A stretch of DNA of 64,000 nt from Motiliproteus sediminis (lineage in GTDB: Bacteria; Pseudomonadota; Gammaproteobacteria; Pseudomonadales; Balneatricaceae). The stretch covers positions 1-64,000 of the forward strand of contig NZ_JAERQK010000005.1 in NCBI RefSeq assembly GCF_017912535.1, in the 5' to 3' direction. Shown piece by piece: positions 60,418-64,000 of the stretch (its first letter is position 1; every line of letters starts with the position of its first letter). The position numbers were made by a program, and so were the translations under genes. Below the pieces are notes generated by a model. That model saw only the letters and a list, made by a program, of their open reading frames with translations, made no database searches and was not told the DNA's origin.

Positions 60418-60645
60418 TCACCCGCACAAAGGGTTTACTTCGATGAATCCCTTGCGCTGCTGGCGCCGGCGTAGTTCGGCCAGTCGCTTGAGCGCATCGG
60501 CGTGGGAGGGCATGACCTCGTGGCGGCACTGACTGCGTTCTTTCTCGCTGTCTCCCCAGCTGCGGGTGAGGATCCAGTCACCAAAGAGGTCCTGGGATAG
60601 GTGGGCGACGAAGTATTGTTGATTCTTTCTCCAGCGGTAGAGCAT
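60418..60645 (-). CDS. WGR-like small protein
   Basis: A 75-residue protein with the pattern of a short WGR domain: LYRWRKNQQYFVAHLSQDLF, GDWILTRSWGDS, then ADALKRLAELRRRQQRKGF. WGR domains bind nucleic acid or partner proteins. AGGA lies a few bases upstream of the ATG chosen; the longer frame upstream lies in the region of the divergent pdxB. A perfect 12-bp palindrome, TGACATATGTCA, overlaps the stop codon (60409-60420). Confidence 0.78.
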   Translation of the reverse strand: MLYRWRKNQQYFVAHLSQDLFGDWILTRSWGDSEKERSQCRHEVMPSHADALKRLAELRRRQQRKGFIEVNPLCG

Positions 60646-60724
60646 GAGAATCCTGCTTGCCCGTTTAAAAAAGGGGGGCATTGAGCCAAAATTGCCTGCC
60701 GATGTAAAGCCTGGACCCACCGCC

Positions 60725-61852
60725 ATGAAGATCGTTTACGACCAGAATATTCCTTACGCCGCTGCTTTTTTTGGCGGGCTGGGCGAACTGTTTCCCTGTG
60801 ACGGTCGCTGCCTGAGTGCCGGGGAGGTTAAAGACGCGGATGTACTGCTGGTGCGCTCGGTTACCCCGGTCAATGAACGCCTGCTGGCGGGTAGCCGGGT
60901 GGGTTTTGTCGCCAGTGCGACCATCGGTACGGACCACGTGGCTCGCGATTGGCTGCAGCAGGCGGGCATCGGTTTTGCCAACGCCCCCGGTTGTAATGCC
61001 GAATCGGTAGCCGATTACGTGGTGGCCGCGCTGTTGCAGCTGGCTGAAGGCGATCTTGAGGTGCTGCGGCAGCGTCGGGCCGGGGTGGTGGGGGTTGGTA
61101 ATGTGGGCACCCGGGTGGCAAGTCGCCTGGAAGCGCTCGGAGTTGAGTGTCTGCGTTGCGATCCACCGCGCGCCGAGCGCGAGCACGGCGGCTTCGTTGA
61201 TATCGATACACTATTGGATGCCTGCGATCTGGTATGCCTGCATACGCCGCTCACTAGCAACGGCAAGCATCCCACACGGCACCTGATCGGGAAATCGCGG
61301 TTGGCGGGGCTCCGCCATGGCTCCTGGTTGTTGAATGCCGGCCGTGGAGCGGTGATTGATAACGCTGCGCTGGCGCAAGTGCTGGATCAGCGCGATGATC
61401 TGCGGTTGGTGCTGGACGTGTGGGAGCCGGAACCGGCGGTCAACCCCCAGCTGGTGCCACGGGTTGAAATCGCGACCCCCCATATCGCCGGTTATAGCGA
61501 CGAAGGGCGCAGCCGTGGCACTGAAATGATCTATCAGGCGCTCTGCGCGCACCTGGGAGTCGAACCGGGTGTGCGCCTTGATCAGTTGCAGCCGCCGGCG
61601 CCGGCTCTGAACTTATCCGGCAGCGAACAGCGGCTCGCGTGGCAAGCGGTGCGCAGCAGCTATGCCATCGTCGAGGATGACCGGCGTTTTCGCCGTATGG
61701 TCGCCGCGGGTGAGCTGCCGGCGGGTTTTGATCGTTTGCGCCGAGATTATCCGGGTCGGCGCGAATTCAGCCGCCATCAGGTGGTAGGATGTGGCCCTGA
61801 GCATCCCGAGTTTGGTGTACTCGGTGCCCTTGGCTTTCAACTGCCCCGCTGA
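60725..61852 (+). CDS. pdxB: Erythronate-4-phosphate dehydrogenase PdxB
   Basis: A 375-residue D-2-hydroxyacid dehydrogenase of pyridoxal phosphate synthesis. MKIVYDQNIPYA is the PdxB start. VGVVGVGNVGTRVASRLEALG is the NAD site, VLDVWEPEPAVNPQL and TPHIAGYSDEGRSRGTEMIYQALCAHLG hold the catalytic Glu and His, and a PdxB-specific C-terminal dimerisation part ends in the DYPGRREFSRHQVVG segment. The start was placed at the ATG and not at the earlier frame, which lies over the divergent WGR-like gene. Confidence 0.96.
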   Translation: MKIVYDQNIPYAAAFFGGLGELFPCDGRCLSAGEVKDADVLLVRSVTPVNERLLAGSRVGFVASATIGTDHVARDWLQQAGIGFANAPGCNAESVADYVVAALLQLAEGDLEVLRQRRAGVVGVGNVGTRVASRLEALGVECLRCDPPRAEREHGGFVDIDTLLDACDLVCLHTPLTSNGKHPTRHLIGKSRLAGLRHGSWLLNAGRGAVIDNAALAQVLDQRDDLRLVLDVWEPEPAVNPQLVPRVEIATPHIAGYSDEGRSRGTEMIYQALCAHLGVEPGVRLDQLQPPAPALNLSGSEQRLAWQAVRSSYAIVEDDRRFRRMVAAGELPAGFDRLRRDYPGRREFSRHQVVGCGPEHPEFGVLGALGFQLPR

Positions 61853-61914
61853 TTGCACCGGGCTGACTGGAATCGTTATCTGTGCGCCATCGTAACAGGA
61901 GTCTTCCGCAACGC

Positions 61915-62616
61915 ATGAGTAAAGCGCTGATCACTGCGGATGACGCACCGCTGCGTTTTGAGGGGCTGCGTCTACCCGTCGGGGAGACCGTCAGGCTGGA
62001 ATGCCGCGCGCCACAGCGCCGTTGGGCGCTCAGTTACGTCGGCCTGTTGCCGGAGCAAGCCCTGTTAGTGACTCTGCCCAGCCGCGGCAATCAACCGGTA
62101 CTGCTGCCGGAAGACACGCCAGTAACCTTGCGCTTTATCGCCGGTAACCGCGCCTGTGCCTGTACCACCCGGGTGCAGAAAAGCGTGCTTGCGCCGCAGC
62201 CGCTCCTTTACCTCGACTATCCGCGCCAGCTGGAAGCGGTCAAAATTCGCTCCGCGACCCGGTTGCAAACCCGCCTGCTGGTGTCTGTCGATGGTGGGGA
62301 TGAGCTGCAAACCGCCGGCAGTTGGCCGCGCCAGGCATTGTGTCGTGATATCAGCCTCAAAGGGGCGCAGATCGAGTCTGCCGACCTGTTGGGTGAGGTG
62401 GGGGGAACGCTCTATGTCACCGCCCGGCTGCCGGTGGGGGAGCTGGATCAGGTGGTGCTGTTCGAGGCGAAGATCTGCAATCTGGAGGAGGTGGATAGCG
62501 CCACCGAGTATTGCGTCCGTCACGGGGTCGAGTTTCAGTCGCTGGACGAAGAGACGCGCCTGGTCCTGACCGGGTTTGTCTATCAACAGATGCTGCGAGA
62601 GCAGTTCGCGCTATAG
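61915..62616 (+). CDS. PilZ domain protein, flagellar-brake YcgR type
   Basis: A 233-residue c-di-GMP receptor. The N-terminal YcgR-N barrel covers about 15-105 (LRLPVGETVRLECRAPQRRWALSYVGLLPEQALLV). A PilZ domain from about 120 follows, with the RxxxR motif RSATRLQTRLLV and the DxSxxG motif CRDISLKGAQIE. It would bind c-di-GMP and act on the motor or on a curli/cellulose target. The ATG is chosen over a GTG eleven codons upstream; CAGGAG is rather far, so the start is less sure than the fold. Confidence 0.9.
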   Translation: MSKALITADDAPLRFEGLRLPVGETVRLECRAPQRRWALSYVGLLPEQALLVTLPSRGNQPVLLPEDTPVTLRFIAGNRACACTTRVQKSVLAPQPLLYLDYPRQLEAVKIRSATRLQTRLLVSVDGGDELQTAGSWPRQALCRDISLKGAQIESADLLGEVGGTLYVTARLPVGELDQVVLFEAKICNLEEVDSATEYCVRHGVEFQSLDEETRLVLTGFVYQQMLREQFAL

Positions 62617-62632
62617 AGTGATACGGGGTGTT

Positions 62633-63745
62633 ATGTTTCATTTGGGTTTGATTATCAATCCACTGGCGGGCGTCGGTGGCAGTGTGGCGTTAAAAGGCAG
62701 TGATGGCGCCGATACTGCGCAACAAGCATTGCAGCTTGGAGCGGTACCCCATGCCGGCGAGCGCACGGTGCAAGCGTTGGCCGAACTCAAAGGGCTGGAT
62801 ATCCGAATCAGTTGTTTTGCCGGCAGCATGGGTGAGGACGCCGTGCGCGAAGCCGGTTTTGAGCCGCAGCTAGTTGGCCAGACCGCAAGCGAGCCGAGTA
62901 CCGCGGCAGACACCCTGCACGCTGCCGACAAACTGGTGGAGCAGGGCGTCGATCTGATTCTGTTTGCCGGCGGTGATGGCACCGCCCGCGATCTTTATCA
63001 GGCGATCGGGGAGAAACTGCCGGTGCTGGGTGTGCCCGCCGGGGTCAAGATCCACTCCGGAGTTTACGCGGTGACGCCCGCTGCGGCGGGCAAAGTAGTG
63101 GCGATGCTGGTCCGTGGCGAGCTGGTCACTCTCAGTGATCAGGAGGTGCGTGATATCGACGAAGAGGCGTTCCGTCAGGGCCGGGTTCGGGCGCGCTATT
63201 ACGGCGAACTGCTGGTGCCGGAAGAGGGGCGCTACCTGCAGCACACCAAGAGCGGTGGCCGTGAGGTGGAGGAGTTGGTGCTGGACGACATTGCTGCCGA
63301 CATCATCGAAACCATGGAGGATGACTGTTTTTACGTCATGGGATCCGGCACCACGGTGCAGGCGGTGATGGAACAGCTCGGCTTGCCCAATACCCTGCTG
63401 GGTGTCGACCTGATTCGCAATCGCGAATTGATTGCCAGCGACTGCACTGCGCAGCAGCTGCTGCAGCTGATCGGTGATGCGTCAGCCAAAATCGTGATCA
63501 CCGTGATTGGCGGCCAGGGCCATATTATCGGCCGCGGTAATCAGCAACTATCCCCCGAGCTGCTGCGTCAGGTCGGGCGCGAGAACCTGATCGTGATCGC
63601 CACCAAGAGCAAACTCAAGGAACTGGAAGGCCGACCGTTGGTGGTGGATAGCGGCGATCCGACGCTCAATCACCAGTTCGCCGGAGTGATCCGGGTAACC
63701 ACCGGCTACCGCGACGCGGTGTTGTACCGAGTGGCGGATTACTGA
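62633..63745 (+). CDS. ATP-NAD kinase family protein
   Basis: A 370-residue member of the ATP-NAD/diacylglycerol kinase fold. LGLIINPLAGVGGSVALKGSDG opens it, ILFAGGDGTARDLYQAIG is the GGDGT nucleotide loop, and VLGVPAGVKIHSGVYAVTP follows it. The remaining part has FYVMGSGTTVQAVMEQLGLPNT, ITVIGGQGHIIGRGNQQLSP and VIATKSKLKELEGRPLVVDSGD. This marks the longer NAD-kinase-like group that is separate from NadK and of unproven substrate. It follows the PilZ gene by 16 bases. Confidence 0.88.
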   Translation: MFHLGLIINPLAGVGGSVALKGSDGADTAQQALQLGAVPHAGERTVQALAELKGLDIRISCFAGSMGEDAVREAGFEPQLVGQTASEPSTAADTLHAADKLVEQGVDLILFAGGDGTARDLYQAIGEKLPVLGVPAGVKIHSGVYAVTPAAAGKVVAMLVRGELVTLSDQEVRDIDEEAFRQGRVRARYYGELLVPEEGRYLQHTKSGGREVEELVLDDIAADIIETMEDDCFYVMGSGTTVQAVMEQLGLPNTLLGVDLIRNRELIASDCTAQQLLQLIGDASAKIVITVIGGQGHIIGRGNQQLSPELLRQVGRENLIVIATKSKLKELEGRPLVVDSGDPTLNHQFAGVIRVTTGYRDAVLYRVADY

Positions 63746-63889
63746 GGCGCGCCGTGTTTTTCTGCCAGTGGAATGGCTTAACGCGCCTTTTATTGAGGCG
63801 ACCGGAATCGGCGCGAAGCGGTCTTTAGTTCAAGGCCGGGCAGTATAGATTTTAAGCTATTTATCTGCGCTGATTGAAAGCCTCTCTTC

Positions 63890-64000
63890 CGCCCACCCGG
63901 GCGGCCCTATTCTTTGGCAAACGTTCCAAAGAACAGGGGAAGAAAGAACTACTTGTGCCTTATGCTCCCCTGGTTCCGCCGCCCTACGGGTCCACTGCGC
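63890..64000. repeat. Large intergenic hairpin-ended repeat, copy C (left part)
   Basis: The left end of a third copy, cut by the window edge. It starts CGCCCACCCGGGCGG (63890-63904), then a hairpin with outer arms CCCT and AGGG, an A-C mismatch and inner arms TTCTTTGG and CCAAAGAA (63905-63938). Beyond this, TTATGCTCCCCTGGTTCCGCC and the following stretch match copy B, so it has B's orientation. Flanks from about 63830 also match those of copies A and B. Confidence 0.8.

Overview
The window is about 62 to 63 % GC and is packed with genes of a free-living marine-type gammaproteobacterium, most like the Oceanospirillales or Marinobacter-like groups. That placement is inference from gene content: DUF3135, DUF2959, an Mrp-type cation antiporter, SbtA, ZapE, PdxB, NhaR and a VCR-like integron recombination site. 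No rRNA, tRNA or CRISPR array was seen.

Layout. 1-4.6 kb: D-alanine/D-amino-acid catabolism (alanine symporter fragment, two RidA proteins, DadA, divergent Lrp regulator), then a divergent HxlR regulator and an Old Yellow Enzyme. 4.6-5.5 kb: the first copy (A) of a large intergenic repeat. 5.5-16 kb: a PEP-CTERM lectin-like protein, a DsbA-like oxidoreductase, a DUF3179 protein, an apparent sbtA-purE-purK operon under a divergent LysR regulator, a diguanylate cyclase, small membrane proteins and two tandem stand-alone CZB zinc proteins. 16.3-16.9 kb: repeat copy B, inverted relative to A. 17-19.2 kb: a GNAT enzyme, an IS5-family element and a lone attC site.

19.2-37.5 kb is a nitrogen-assimilation region. 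One apparent operon encodes an FNT channel (nirC-like), a PP2C-kinase fusion and cyanase. Further along are cobA (siroheme synthesis), the ANTAR antiterminator NasR, and nirBD. The leaders of nirC, cobA and nirB each show a sigma-54-type promoter followed by an A1/G4 hexaloop hairpin that overlaps a strong intrinsic terminator, the architecture expected of NasR-controlled attenuators; NtrC-like palindromes lie upstream of nirC and nirB. Nitrite uptake, siroheme and nitrite reductase therefore look like one regulon with two layers of control (nitrogen limitation plus nitrate/nitrite). No assimilatory nitrate reductase lies in the window. Interspersed are a chemoreceptor, two SpoIIAA/STAS-like proteins, bacteriohemerythrin, an LpxC paralogue, an AraC regulator and two membrane proteins.

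37.5-48.2 kb: a YHS protein, a CBS protein, NhaR, a tandem universal stress protein and an eight-gene Mrp/Mbx-like antiporter operon. A near-identical 20-bp partly palindromic motif lies upstream of mnhE and in the CBS/STAS-like intergenic region near nhaR. 48.3-56.6 kb: ZapE, small proteins, an HD-GYP phosphodiesterase and a beta-barrel/LolA-like/RND export trio. 56.6-63.8 kb: a DUF3135 protein, a queuosine-tRNA mannosyltransferase-like enzyme, a chemoreceptor with a C-terminal sensor-like domain, PdxB, a PilZ (YcgR-type) protein and an ATP-NAD kinase-family protein. The window ends inside repeat copy C.
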